Part shown: piece after piece, positions 22,814-33,427 of the stretch | Position numbering within the stretch: position 1 is the stretch's first letter | Layout of the letters: every line of letters starts with the position of its first letter | Assembly (NCBI GenBank): GCA_032690845.1 | Contig: CM064428.1 | Span: forward strand, 20,372,001-20,436,000 | Length of the DNA: 64,000 nt | Reading direction: 5' to 3' | Source: Eleusine coracana subsp. coracana | Lineage: Eukaryota; Streptophyta; Magnoliopsida; Poales; Poaceae | Made by a program: the position numbers and the translations under genes | The notes under the pieces: generated by a model | Databases searched by the model: none | The model's input: only the letters and a program-made list of their open reading frames with translations | Told to the model about the DNA's origin: nothing

Positions 22814-24000
22814 ATGGAGAAACATGAGGTCGAGCTTGTGATGTTTGACGGGGAAGATTTTCCCTATTTGAAATCACGAACCAAAGGCTTATCTCTTAAG
22901 TTAAGGACGTGCAATTTGGGACATCGTTGAGCAAGACTTCAAGATACCCGACAACCTCGACACTACAATGGTTGGTGAGTTGGTTAAGTATGAAAATAAT
23001 TCCAAAGCTGTCAATATCTTGCTCTTTGCAGTTGGTAGAAATGAATTTGATCATGTTTCACATCTTGATACTGCTCATGGCATTTGGCAAAAACTTTGCA
23101 TGTACCATGAGAGTACTAACCAAGTTAGGTGTATGCATAAGGACTTTTACAATAGATAGCACCAAACCTTTGCACAAAAAGCCTGAAGAATCACTAGATG
23201 ATATCTTTCATAGGTTTGAGGTCATTGTTTGCAATCTGAGGGCTTAGGGTAGTCTCATCTACACTAATAATGATAGAGCTAAACAATCGCTTTACTCTCT
23301 TGATGAAAATGCTTTGGGTGTTAATATTGCTGCTATAGAGGAAGCTATTGATTTCAATACCCTTAATTATGAGCAACTGCATAGCAAGTTAAAGTATCAT
23401 GAGCTTTTTAGGAAATCTCATCCTAATCATGATAATTCCTCTTCTAGCATGGCTTTGCTTTCTAGTTCTCAAAAGGGTTGTCATAGTGATGCTTTTTATG
23501 GAACTAACCCCTCATATCATTAGTCTTCTCTGGAGTTGGCTTTGTCTTCTCTTGTTGTAGCTTTTGATGAACAGATGGAGTGCATCCCTGATGAAGAGCT
23601 GTCAAGGAAGATCAGAAGGTTCTACAACAACTACAAGGAGAGAAGAAGCAGTAGTTCATGGGGCTGTTTCAAGTGTGGTGATCCCGGACACCTCATCACC
23701 GACTGCCCCAAGAAGAAGTAGAAGATTGGGTACCACGACAACAACCCTAAAGACTCCAAGAGGAAGAAGAACCATTTTCACAAGAATGGCAAGACTTCCA
23801 AAAGCTTGCAAAGGCGGTCACACAGGCTTGCATTGTCGTGCTGAGCAACATTGACTTCACATCAAGCAAAGGTCCAACAAGCTCAAAGGAGGCGGTTGAG
23901 AAGCCACGAGTCAAGAAAAAGGATGACTTCACCGAGCTTTGCTTCATGTCAAACAATGATCACGACTTTGACTACGACTCCAACACAAGTGAGGTAGAAG
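22814..24000 (+). pseudogene. gag: Element C1 gag
   Basis: Starts MEKHEVELVMFDGEDFPY at 22814, then shifts frame near 22900 to VEQDFKIPDNLD. Copia Gag sequence follows (NSKAVNILLFAVGRNEFDHV, KPEESLDDIFHRFEVIVCNL) with stops near 23157, 23246 and 23521. The zinc knuckle CFKCGDPGHLITDC ends at about 23714. A further stretch to about 24000 (KKKDDFTELCFMSNNDHD) matches C2 up to 43290. The next ~1.3 kb of the C2 gag (coiled coil and second zinc knuckle) is missing, and sequence resumes at the protease. Pseudogene by stops, frameshifts and the deletion. Confidence 0.87.
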
Positions 24001-24530
24001 GTGGAGGCCTCGAACAAGTGGTTGATGGACTCTGGGTGTTCGCACCACATGACCGGAGATGAAAAAAGATTCTCTAGCCTCACTCGCTTGAAGCGCCATG
24101 AGTGTGACCTTCGAGGATGACAAAGAGGAAGAGTGAAGACAAGGGGCGCGATAAAGGTAAATAAAAAATTTCACCCTCAATGATGTTGGTTTGCTGGAGT
24201 TTCTCAATTGCTTCATGATGGTTTGAAAGTGTGCTTTAAGAGAAATGCTTCTCATGTTCTTGATTTGACTAGTGCTTTCATTTGTGGGATTTCTCACATT
24301 AGGAGAGTATTTCGAGCTGACTTTGCTATTTCTTATGGCTCTCACAAGTGTTTGTTTGCTCAATCTTCTTCGGAGCTCTAGACATGGCATAGGATACTAG
24401 GTCACATGAGCTTTGACTTGCTTTGTCGCTTGAGTGGCCTAGGTTTGATCCTATGATTCCCAAATCTCTAATTTGAGAAAAAAAATCGTTTGTGCTCCTT
24501 GTCATCATGGGAAGTGGTTGTTGCTTCTCA
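24001..24530 (+). pseudogene. Element C1 protease and pre-integrase remnant
   Basis: Homologous to C2 44610-45150 but badly decayed. The protease stretch reads in shifted frames (gttgatggactctggg stands where C2 codes MDSECSRHMTG, with the active-site Ser/Glu context lost). GAG-pre-integrase follows (CAPCHHGKW near 24493, matching CAPCRHGKM in C2). The frame changes several times. It stops at the insertion near 24531. Confidence 0.75.
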
Positions 24531-25845
24531 CTTGTTCACACCGGAATTTGGGCCCGAGTCCAGTTGACAATGATGTAGCGTTAGAGTCAGCCAAGTTAAA
24601 GAAGCTCAATGGCCGAAGGTGGAAAAGTGGACCTGGTAGGGTTTGTTTAAATTTTTCCTTTTTTAGATAGATTTTGTTTAGGAATAAATCTAGTTGTTTG
24701 GAAGCGAAGTTAAAGAACTTTAGTTTGTTGTTCAGAAGCTGAAGAGTCTGACCGATTCGGGTCAGAGCCCCTTGCATGTGGTTATAAATTTGTAATAGGG
24801 TTTGTAAGAAAAAGTCTAACACACATTCAATACAATTCAATGCATCACCACCCTTTTTCTTACTCGATGAATTCTCATCTCATGCGAGATGCATCGGATC
24901 TGATCTTGGTGAGAGACTTGGATCATCATGTTCGGTAGTTTCATTGACTTCAACTAGTACTTTCCCATTAATTTGATATTCTAGTTGTTATCCCTAAAAT
25001 TGCTTATTATCCGATAAGTAGATCTTTATCTTGTTTGTTCTATCGACTTTGTGTTGCTATACTATTTCAGTTAGGTCTAATCTACTATGATTCTTCGTAG
25101 GTTTATGAACTTGGTTTAGATCTATTATTCGAGTCACTTTGTTGATTTTATCTATAGTTAGGATGGATCTGGTTCTATTTACTTTGTTTGAGCAATGTCA
25201 AGATTAAGTTCAACCTGCTTGAACCGGTGAGGATGCATCGACTTCGATCTCTCACTGAGTCGATAGGACTAGGTCCGATCTGATCATAGGTAGAGTCGAT
25301 ATAGTTCTATCAAGACGTTTAGCCAATAGGTTATCACGGTTCGATCGACTTCACTGTACTTTATTCAAGTATTTCACATATTTGATAGATCATCAAATCC
25401 TTTATTTTGAGTAAATTAATCTATTATTTTAAGGCATATTTGCAATACCAGCTATCAGATCTATGGGCTTTGCACCATCGACCGTGCAAGCATTAGCGCA
25501 TCTGTTTTTAGATCCATCACCTTTGCTCTATCGACCTAGTATCTATCGGCACTGGCTTTCACAGTACTTATTACCTGTTTATAGCTTACCGATAAGCCGA
25601 TACAATTAGGTGATTAAATTAATTCTATTATTTGCATTCAATGGCCATCGTTTGGTTTTCATGCACAGTGATTATCGACTTTCTCATCGGCATGTCTAGG
25701 CCAGTGACCCATAGAATTTAATCTTTTGTTTTTTTGTTAGTTTGTAGGGAAAATTGACTGGCACACCCTTGTTTTTGTATTTGATCCTGCACTAGAGTAA
25801 AGCAAGTCTCCAAGGTCGCGTGTGTAGATTTTTGCATCAACATCA
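24531..25845. mobile_element. Foreign 1.3-kb AT-rich insertion in C1 integrase, LTR-like
   Basis: C1 matches C2 up to gcttctca (about 24528) and resumes at cacccaccaag (about 25850), where C2 has no gap. The inserted DNA has no ORF of note, contains gaattcaatgcatcacc-type leader sequence and, near its right end, gggaaaattgactggcacac, like the U5 end and PBS start of some LTR elements. It may be an LTR plus a little internal DNA. I could not recognise a TSD or the family. Confidence 0.6.
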
Positions 25846-26830
25846 CCCACCAAGTAATTTGGTGATGATTGAGAAACCTAGAGAATTGCTTCACATGGAC
25901 ATTGTTGGTCTTTCTAAGGTTTGTTCGATAGGTGGCAAGTAGTATGTTCTTGTGATTGTTGATGACTTTTCTTGCTATTCTTGGGTGTACTTTCTTGAGA
26001 GCAATGTTGAAGGGTTCCAACACTTTTGGAGCTTAGTTTTGAGGTTGTTCAAAGAACTCCCTGGTGTATTACGAGCAATTCATAGTGATAATGGCACCAA
26101 GTTCAAGAACTCCTCCTTTGAACCTCCATATGTTGGACATCAATTTTCCTTGAGCATGGTATTGAGCATCAATTTTCAGCACCTCTTGTTCCTGAGCAAA
26201 ATGGTGTGGTTGAAAGAAAGAATAGAACCTTGGCGGCAATGGCCCTGATGATGCTCAATGAGCTTACGACTTCGAGGCGGTTCTGGCCTGAGGCCATCAA
26301 CACTGCTCGATATGTTTCTAATCAGGTTTTCTTGTGCTCAATTCTTAAGGTGACTTCCTATGAGCTACGGTTTGGGAGGAAACCATCTATTGCTCATTTG
26401 CATGTTTTCGGTTGCAAGTGCTTTATCCTCAATCATGGCAATCTAGATAAGTTTGAGTCAAGATTATTCGATGGCATATTCCTTGGTTATACTCTCTATG
26501 TTCATTCCTATAGAGTTTTGAATTTAGAATCTAACACCATTGTAGAGTCTGGCAATGTAACCTTTGATGAACCAAATCGTTGTGCGAGCATTGTGATTGA
26601 GACTGCAGGTGAATGGGAAGTGGAAGAGTGTAACTTCGTAGAAGAGGGCGTACAGGGCTTGGATGTTGATGATGGTGATGAAGAACTATTTCCTACTACT
26701 TCCACTACATCCGAGCTTGTCCCTGCTACTTCCACCACTCCAGCAGAGGGTCCAGAAGCTTCTACATCAACATCAGTCATTGTTGAGACAGTTCCAACTA
26801 TGGTTGAGGGGGGGGGGGGTACACTCTAAG
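25846..26830 (+). pseudogene. Element C1 integrase
   Basis: Catalytic parts: LLHMDIVG (25885 on), YVLVIVDDFSCYSWVYFLES, HSDNGTKFKN (D), then a 26-bp foreign patch (26115-26140) and NGVVERKNRT (E, near 26205). The C-terminal region follows (FGRKPSIAHLHVFGCKCFIL, LDKFESRLFDGIFLGY). The acidic spacer to RT contains a run of 12 G (26808-26819) where C2 has five, throwing it out of frame. The copia integrase inserts cDNA. Two frameshifts and a stop inactivate it. Confidence 0.87.
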
Positions 26831-28409
26831 AGACAATCCCCTCGTCAAATTCAACATCGGCATCCTCCTCAACAGATGGTCGGTAATCTCAATGAGAAGA
26901 CAACAAGGTCAAGGTCTACACATCTCACTTGCTTTACCAATTCTTTATTTGTTGCCACCTTTGAACCTCCATATGTTGGACATGCACTATCTGATGAACC
27001 TTGGGTCAATGTCATGCATGAAGAGTTGGAAAACTTTGAGAGAAACAAAGTGTGGACCCTAGTAGAGCCTCCTATTGGTGTCAATGTCATAGGAACAAAG
27101 TTGGTGTTCAAAAACAAACCTGGTGAGGATGGTGACGTTGTGACAAACAAGGCTAGGCTACTTGCTCAAGATTTTAGCCAAGTGGAGGGCTTAGACTATG
27201 GGGAACCCTTTGCTCCTATTGCATGCATAAAAGCCATTAGGATCTTGCTTGCCTTTGCTACGTCTAAGGGCATTAAGCTTTAGTAGATGGATGCCAAGGG
27301 TGCTTTCCTAAATGGCTACATAGAGGAAGAGGTTTACGTCAAACAACCACTCGACTTTGAGCATCATAAGTACCCAAATAGAGTGTACAAGCTTTAGAAG
27401 GCTTTGTTCAGGCTAAAGCAAGTGCCTAAGGCTTGGTATGGTAGGCCTAAGACCTTCTTGCTACAGCACGGGTATGTGATGGGGTGTGTTGACATGACCT
27501 TGTTCACTACGAGGCGTGGCAATGACTTTTTAATGGTTTAGATATAAGTGGATGATACCATCTTTGTAGGTTCCTCTCATGCTCTTATGTCTATGTTTCT
27601 GGAAGCTATGGAAAGTGAATTTCATATGTTGATGTTGGGTGAGCACACCTTCTTCCTTGGACTTCAAATCAAGCAATGCAAGCAAGGTACTTTCATACAC
27701 CATGCCAAGTACACGAAGGACCTCCTGAAGAAGTTTGACCACTACAACAACAATAGATCCAAATGAAGATTGTGAAGCCATGGACCAATGGGAGTATAGG
27801 AGCATGATCGGCTCTCTCTTGTACCTAACGGCAACAAGATCCGACATACACTTTGCATTATGTCGTTGTGCTCGATTTCAACCTTCCTCAAGAGAGACTC
27901 ATCGCAAAGTTGTCAAGAACATCTCCAGGTATCTCAAATATACCCTTGAGTTCGGTATTTGGTACTCTACATCATCTTCTCTTGATCTTATTGGGTATTC
28001 AGATGCAGACTTTGCTGGGTGTAGAATTGATAGGAAGAGCACTTCGGGTACTTTGCTATTTCTTGGGTACTTCTTTGGTTTGTTTGTCTTTTCTCAAGCA
28101 ATCTAGTTCGCACAACACAAAACTGATGCTGAGTATGTTGCTGCTACTAGTTGCTGTAGTCATATCCTATGGATGGTTTCCACCATGAGAGACTATGGGT
28201 TAATCTTTAAGAGTGTTCCACTTATATGTGATAACTCCAGTGCCATGTGCTTTGCGAAAAACCCAATCCAACATGGTAAGGTCAAACACACAAATGTGAG
28301 ATTCCACTTCCTAGGGAATAATGTTAAGGGAGGAGATGTTGAGTTCAAATACATTGACACTCAACACCGATTGGCTAATATTCACACCAAGCTCCTCGAT
28401 GCTTCATGA
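26831..28409 (+). pseudogene. pol: Element C1 reverse transcriptase and RNase H
   Basis: RT: KVWTLVEPPIGVNVIGTKLV, ARLLAQDFSQVEGLDY, two stops at KGIKL** (27283), AFLNGYIEEEVYVKQP. The catalytic YVDD is destroyed: the frame reads V*I*VDD (27538-27555), Tyr replaced by a stop. A 30-odd codon gap removes the MVNVKPLSTPMST segment seen in C2. RNase H follows in two frames (IGYSDADFAG, RKSTSGT; DNSSAMCFAKNPIQHGK) and ends LANIHTKLLDAS*. Clearly dead. Confidence 0.88.
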
Positions 28410-28753
28410 TTTGCCTTTCTTCAGGGGGAGCTTGGTATTTGCCATCCCTATGGCACTACGAAAGGGGAGAAATTTTTGGGTCATGCTCAATTAATGCTAG
28501 AAATGACCCTATTTTGCATTACATGTGAACTTCCACAAGTTGAGGGGGAGTATATCGTGAGCCTTTTACAATCTTTGCATTCTCAAGTTGCTTTCTTTGC
28601 CAACTCTTGGCTTTTATGATCCTTCTTATACTAGATGGCCACTTTCCACCTTTTCTTTGGGTTTGAGCCATTTGGATGAGTTTATTCAGTTTCGCATTTC
28701 AAATTCAAGTCTTGTGCATTTGATGTTGTCAGTGTACTCATCAAGAGGAAGAT
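28410..28753 (+). other. Element C1 3' untranslated region with several PPT-like tracts
   Basis: Purine tracts tcagggggagc (28421), gaaaggggagaaa (28462), gttgagggggagt (28540) and caagaggaagat (28742) occur in the same order as in the 1.35-kb 3' region of C2. The last one directly precedes the LTR. No gene. Confidence 0.75.
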
Positions 28754-29391
28754 TGAGGAACCATGTTGACATGTACCATGGTTTGCAAAATATGATGAGT
28801 AATTGACAATGGCTTATTTGGTGTTTGGGTTGAAATGTGAGAATTTGATAATTGCATGAGTTTGTGCATGATTATGGTTATAACTGACCGAAGTTGGTGA
28901 AGGTGTTGGAAAAGGGGCAGGGGAAGAGAAATGTGTTTGCTTGTCTCATGAAGTGTAGGTCAATGGAGTCAACTTGATGGTCAACAGCGAGAGGATCGGG
29001 CACGAGTTGGGGACTTGGGGCCGGACGATTAGGAGGCCAGGTGAAGTCAAGGGTGATCCACACCATACACGTGGAGAGGCAAGAAGCACGGACGATTTCG
29101 CGATTGAGCCTCAAAACCATGGAAGTGATGAAGACGGCATGTTGACCAAGTCAAGGTGGACGAGATGCTAGTACAAGTGACAAGAGAGCCCAATGGAGTG
29201 GGACCGGGAGAGACTTGCTTATGGTTAGGATCGTGGGACAAGGTGACACGTGTCAGCATCAAGGAAGACTTGCTTTGAGAAGCGTGCAAGAGGCTTTCCC
29301 GGTTTGGGCCTGAAAAAAGGTGGCGACGATTTGTGGTGCACGTAGCATCATCACGAAGCTTGCGTCGAGATGAAGCAAAGATGTGAAGGGC
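28754..29391 (+). repeat. Element C1 3' LTR, truncated
   Basis: Starts TGAGGAACCATG and matches the first ~640 bp of the C2 LTRs (for example gaggcaagaagcacggacg, gacaaggtgacacg). It is cut near 29391 (aagggcccc), where C2 continues for a further kilobase. Element E sequence follows. Confidence 0.8.
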
Positions 29392-29399
29392 CCCAGTGA

Positions 29400-29711
29400 T
29401 GGGGACATTACTCCTAAGTATACATGCAACACTCCTCCAATTCTAGACTTGCAAGGTGCAATGACTAGAGCTCGTGCATGACAACTAAATTTAGAGGTGA
29501 GCTCGTTCCTACGTTCTTCATTATATGTCACTTTTGAGAATGGTTTGCTACCTAATGATTATATTGTAATTAGGAACCATGGAGAGTACCAAGAGATGAT
29601 GAGAGAAGAACTTGGAGATGCGGAGGACCAGCAAGGACGTGGAAGCCAAGGTGGAGGCCCAACCAAAACCGACTTCGAGTATGTTTTGGGGCTTAGGACC
29701 AGTCTGCACTA
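29400..29711 (+). pseudogene. Element E pol C-terminal tail
   Basis: Frames read NTPPILDLQGAMTRARA then QLNLEVSSFLRSSLYV, NGLLPNDYIVIRNHGEYQEM and end GLRTSLH* at 29709-29711. The phrase MTRARARQLN is the usual C-terminal tail of some grass Ty3/gypsy integrases. One stop/frameshift near 29480 separates the parts. Only this tail survives. Confidence 0.65.
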
Positions 29712-30313
29712 AAACGGATGCTCAGGACGCATACGGACTTGGATTTTGACGTTCTACATATGCATGGAAAGATAAGAAGAAGGCCTTTCTAATGCCGCCA
29801 GTATCATATCAAAATTCATCCGAAGTCATTGGGAATCGTTGAAACTAGAGGGTCCAGAATCTATTTCGGTGCTTCATCGCCTGTTTTTGGCCTTTGGACT
29901 TTGTATCTAGTTGAGCCCAATTAGGGGTGTATCTAGAGGGTCTTGCACGACCCTAGGGTCTTCATATACAGCTGCCACTGCACCATTAGGGTTCGGGTTT
30001 TGCTTAGATTATTCTGTTCATAACAGTTTCGTCGTTATCACGGTTTGTGAGACCCCAGCTTCGTGAGATTCATAATACATCTACAATTGTGTTGCATTCT
30101 TCTTTGTTCTTGCTTGTGTTCTTGATTCGTAGGCAGGGATTAGCCTTCTCAGCGAGGTCAATCATTTTAGGATGGTTGATAACAAGAGGAGACGTCATGC
30201 TGCGATTGCGGGGTTTAGAACATGTTGTTCTGAAGCCGGATTGATTTGTGTGTCGCCTCCGACCAAATCAACGTCTCCAGAACCTTTCGGAAGATCGGGA
30301 ACCCTTGTCCACA
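29712..30313 (+). repeat. Element E LTR
   Basis: The right end at 30313 (ccaca) is fixed by the PBS six bases on. The left end is not certain; about 29704-29720 is likely because pol stops at 29711. It contains a promoter-like tcatatacag near 29964 and splice-like ttgattcgtag|gcagg. Confidence 0.65.
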
Positions 30314-30318
30314 TTGAG

Positions 30319-30331
30319 TGGTAATCAGAGC
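30319..30331 (+). promoter_or_regulatory. Element E primer binding site
   Basis: TGGTAATCAGAGC, the initiator tRNA-Met PBS with one inserted A, which would weaken priming. Confidence 0.8.
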
Positions 30332-31524
30332 TTCAGGTGCACTGTCAGGTTCGTACTACCCTTAGTTAATTTCGTTTTGTGTTCATCCTATCGTCCACAG
30401 AAAAGCCCAAAAAAATTTCCCTCCGCCCATAACCACGTGTTTAGCCTTTGCATATTTCAATTTCAGAGTCCGTAGTGTTGAGTTTGTGCCCTAGTTCTTG
30501 TTTAGTCACTGGTTTAGTTTATGTTTTTATCATCAGTAGTGTTTTCCCTTGCAACCCTAGCCGCCATCCCCTTCACCATCCTCTGCTTTGTTGGCTTTTT
30601 GTGCTAGGGTTGATTGATCGACACACCTAGCCTAGTCCCACCCTAATCCCACCCTAAACACACCGTCAACACCCCAGACCAATCCCCATAAATTTCACTT
30701 TCCGCTGTCTCCACGTCGCCAAAAAAAATCCTACCCGATTCCATACCCGACCCCAAACCCGACTCGGGTTTCTAGAAAACCGACTCCGACCCCCTTCGGT
30801 AAAACGGGCATAACTTTTCGCTCGGTTGTCCATTTTGGCTGAAATTTTTACAGGAGATTCTTGACCCAAAGTTGAGCATACCCACACTGTGTGCCCTCGT
30901 CAAAAAATTCAAAAAAAAATCGGGAAGATAAAGAAAAAATTCATTTATGTTTAAACCCGACGTTTTCTGCAACTTCAAGATTTTCTGTAGGCCACATTCT
31001 AGCTTTGTATGAGCTGAAATTCTTTGTGGATTCTCCTCCATTGTTAGTGAGTTGGATAAAAATATCAAAAAAAAGAAATTTGGGATTTCTACTAGTGCTA
31101 CATCTAGCCCCCTAAAATTTCTGGATTTGGCTGTTTTGCACTTAGCCCCCTATTATCGCCTATTGTGCCTTTGTCTCCTTGTTTCTACTTTGCTATCACT
31201 ACTATTCTAGGACATACTTAGACCTACAACTAGGGACAAGTTACTGGGCACTTATTCAGCTTTACTATCTGTTTTTGATTTGTGTGCCACTCACACATAT
31301 ATATTTGGCCTTTCCTAGCTCTACAAATTTCTTCTGGACAGAACATAAGTTATTTTGTGACCCTTGCAATCATGGAACACATCTCTCTGGTATCCTTTGC
31401 TTTGCTCTTCAGGACTTTGTAAGAGCTTTGTAAGGAGTTTCCTTTTGCTGTGTTGAGAGGCACCACTGCTTAGCTGTTTTGTAGGGATAACCTTCACTAT
31501 TTGTTTCCTGTTTTGGTGTTTGTG
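30332..31524 (+). other. Element E leader, no gene
   Basis: About 1.2 kb between PBS and gag ATG. Rich in A runs (aaaaaaaat near 30720, 30905 and 31067). ORFs on both strands here are short and without motifs. I see no gene. Confidence 0.6.
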
Positions 31525-32920
31525 ATGTCAGGAAGTGACGACGGAGAGATGGCTTCACCCTCACAATTTGCTGAGTGCGTGAGCCAAGAGCAGCTCTAGA
31601 AGGCTTTGCAGGCTGCTCAGAGTGATTTGGCAGAGACGATCACCAGAGCCGTTACTGATGCGGTCAGCAAGCTTCACATTGGAGAAAGCATCGAGCGGTT
31701 GGAGAAGCAGGTCTCTAAGTTAACCGATCAGGTTGTCACGTTGGAGACCGCTCCCAAAACCAATGTTACGAACACCAATAACAACAACAACGACGTTGAA
31801 GACGTCCATGATGAAGACACGGTGTATAAGGCTGATGTCACCGTGGATAGGTCAGCTACAAGGACCGCACGATTACGACGTCGTTTGCAACATAATACTC
31901 AAGGTATGGGTGGTTTCCATAACTACAATCATCATCCATATGGTAACTATGCTCCAGATGACCCATATGCTAAAATTAAGTTTTCAATTCCTTTGTTTTC
32001 GGGTCAGTATGATGGTGATGTTTATCTTGATTGGGAGATGACAGTACAACAAAAATTTAATGCCCATCTTGTTCCTGAACAACATAGAGTTAGACAAGCT
32101 ACTAGTGAGTTTAAGGACTTTGCTATTGTTTGGTGGAGTGGTCTAGTTGCTGAAACTGATTTGCCTACTACTTGAAAAGAACTTAAGGTAGCAATGCGTC
32201 ATCGTTTTGTTCCTCCTTCTTTTTATAGAGAGATTCGTAATAAACTGCAGCGTTTAAAACAAGGAGATAAAACTGTTCAGGAGTACTTTGGTGAGCTTCG
32301 GAAGGGTTTGATTCGTTGTGCTGTAGTTGAAAAAGTAGAGGATCAGATTTGTCGTTTTTATTCTGGTTGAAGAAAAAAAATTCAGGATATCCTTGATTAT
32401 AAAGAATATTATACCCTCACCCAGTGTTTCCAGTATGCTATGCTTGTAGAGAAAGAATCACAGGGACTTTTCCAGACTTTTGAGGAGTACAGCAAGTCAA
32501 GGAACTCCTACCCCCCACGCTCAACGGGGACTTCGGGGCTGCCCAGGTCATCTTTCCAGCCGTTCCCACCAGCAGCTACCAAGGGAACTAGTGTTGTTTC
32601 TGCAGCCCCAAGATCAGCCCCTGCACCTTCTACGTGCTCAGGTAAAACTTCTGTGCAGGTACCAGCTAGTAGTGCCTCCTCTGTTGCTTCGACGGGGCGC
32701 ACTACAGGGATTCAGTGCCACCGCTGCCATGGACTTGGTCATGTGCAGAAAGATTGTCAAAGTAGGCTGGCATATGTGGTGACAGACGATGGCGGTTACA
32801 TGAGCACCTCCGATGTGGAGGATGAGGAGGAGGACGTAGCTGCCACCAGCAGTGACCTCGTCCTTCGAGGTGGGGACACCACGGGATACATGAACATTAT
32901 TGTGGTACCAGAGCCACATA
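31525..32920 (+). pseudogene. gag: Element E gag
   Basis: Starts MSGSDDGEMASPSQFAECV at 31525. One continuous frame of about 465 codons is broken by three stops: TAG 31597, TGA 32173 and TGA 32368, each a likely transition. N-terminal coiled coil (IERLEKQVSKLTDQVVTLE), an Asn-rich linker, then capsid region (PYAKIKFSIPLFSGQYDGD, MRHRFVPPSFYREIRNKLQ). Zinc knuckle CHRCHGLGHVQKDC near 32720, then an acidic stretch (STSDVEDEEEDVAA). The frame runs into K at about 32920 and so lacks the protease. Gag makes the particle and binds RNA. Confidence 0.87.
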
Positions 32921-32968
32921 TGCCAAGTGGTACTAGAGCCAAGTGCTCATCTTTGAGGCTTAACCGCC

Positions 32969-33427
32969 TTGAGTAGTGATCGTATTGAGTTGGGATGTCA
33001 TCACATTCGGGGCCGGGTCATGGCTCATAGAACTCGCTTGAAAAGCTACCTAAATGCCATGATTTTGGATGAGTTGATGGACACACTTGTGGACTTTGCC
33101 AATACTTTTACTGATGATCATGTATATGATGATGATTGTGTGAATATGCCTAGTTCTAGTAAGTTCCTAGATTCTACTAGTGATAATTTGATAGGTTGCT
33201 CTACTAGTGTGCCTAATGTGGTGATTGATGATATTGGATCTCTTGATCTTACTTGCTCTTCTAGTATGACTAGTGATGATGATGTTTGTGGGTCTTTTAT
33301 TGGCCATGCTAGTGATACACTTGTTGAGGAGTTCTTTGCCTTTCATGCTATTGAGAATGAGGACTTACTTTACTCTCTTATTCGCTTGCGAGGTATTGTG
33401 GATCAGGATTGGAGCAACTACTTTTGA
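32969..33427 (+). CDS. Unrecognised acidic ORF in element K
   Basis: 152 codons from the internal start MSSDRIELGCHHIRG. Composition is strongly acidic and Ser-rich, with runs of gatgatgat-type codons (TFTDDHVYDDDCVNM, SSSMTSDDDVCGSF) and ends LRGIVDQDWSNYF. No zinc knuckle or enzyme motif. A second frame (33273-33929) overlaps it and probably continues it after a frameshift near 33420 (EFPKIAIVEKILTLL). It may be the spacer or N-terminal part of a Gag-like protein of this family. I do not recognise it. Confidence 0.4.
   Translation: MSSDRIELGCHHIRGRVMAHRTRLKSYLNAMILDELMDTLVDFANTFTDDHVYDDDCVNMPSSSKFLDSTSDNLIGCSTSVPNVVIDDIGSLDLTCSSSMTSDDDVCGSFIGHASDTLVEEFFAFHAIENEDLLYSLIRLRGIVDQDWSNYF

Larger units (their letters stand above)
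22753..29391 (+). mobile_element. Element C1: degraded Sirevirus-like copia element
   Basis: PBS 22754-22766, gag, protease, integrase, RT/RNase H, then the 5' part of a 3' LTR (28754-29391). Gene order with integrase before RT defines Ty1/copia. Close relative of C2. It lacks a recognisable 5' LTR, is interrupted by about 1.3 kb of foreign sequence at 24531-25845, has lost the coiled-coil extension of gag, and its LTR is cut by element E. Confidence 0.85.
29400..32920 (+). mobile_element. Element E: Ty3/gypsy pol tail, LTR and gag
   Basis: A pol C-terminal tail (29400-29711) is followed by an LTR, PBS, leader and gag. In a normal element a pol tail precedes the 3' LTR, and gag follows the 5' LTR, so one LTR here serves both. 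This would fit a tandem copy or recombination between elements. Pol between gag and the right end is absent; K starts at about 32928. Confidence 0.65.

Noticed and set aside
29047..29289. Minus-strand ORFs recurring at 29047-29289, 40447-40963 and 53076-53505
   Set aside because: They recur because they lie in the homologous LTRs of C1 and C2; no domain and no transcript signal supports them.
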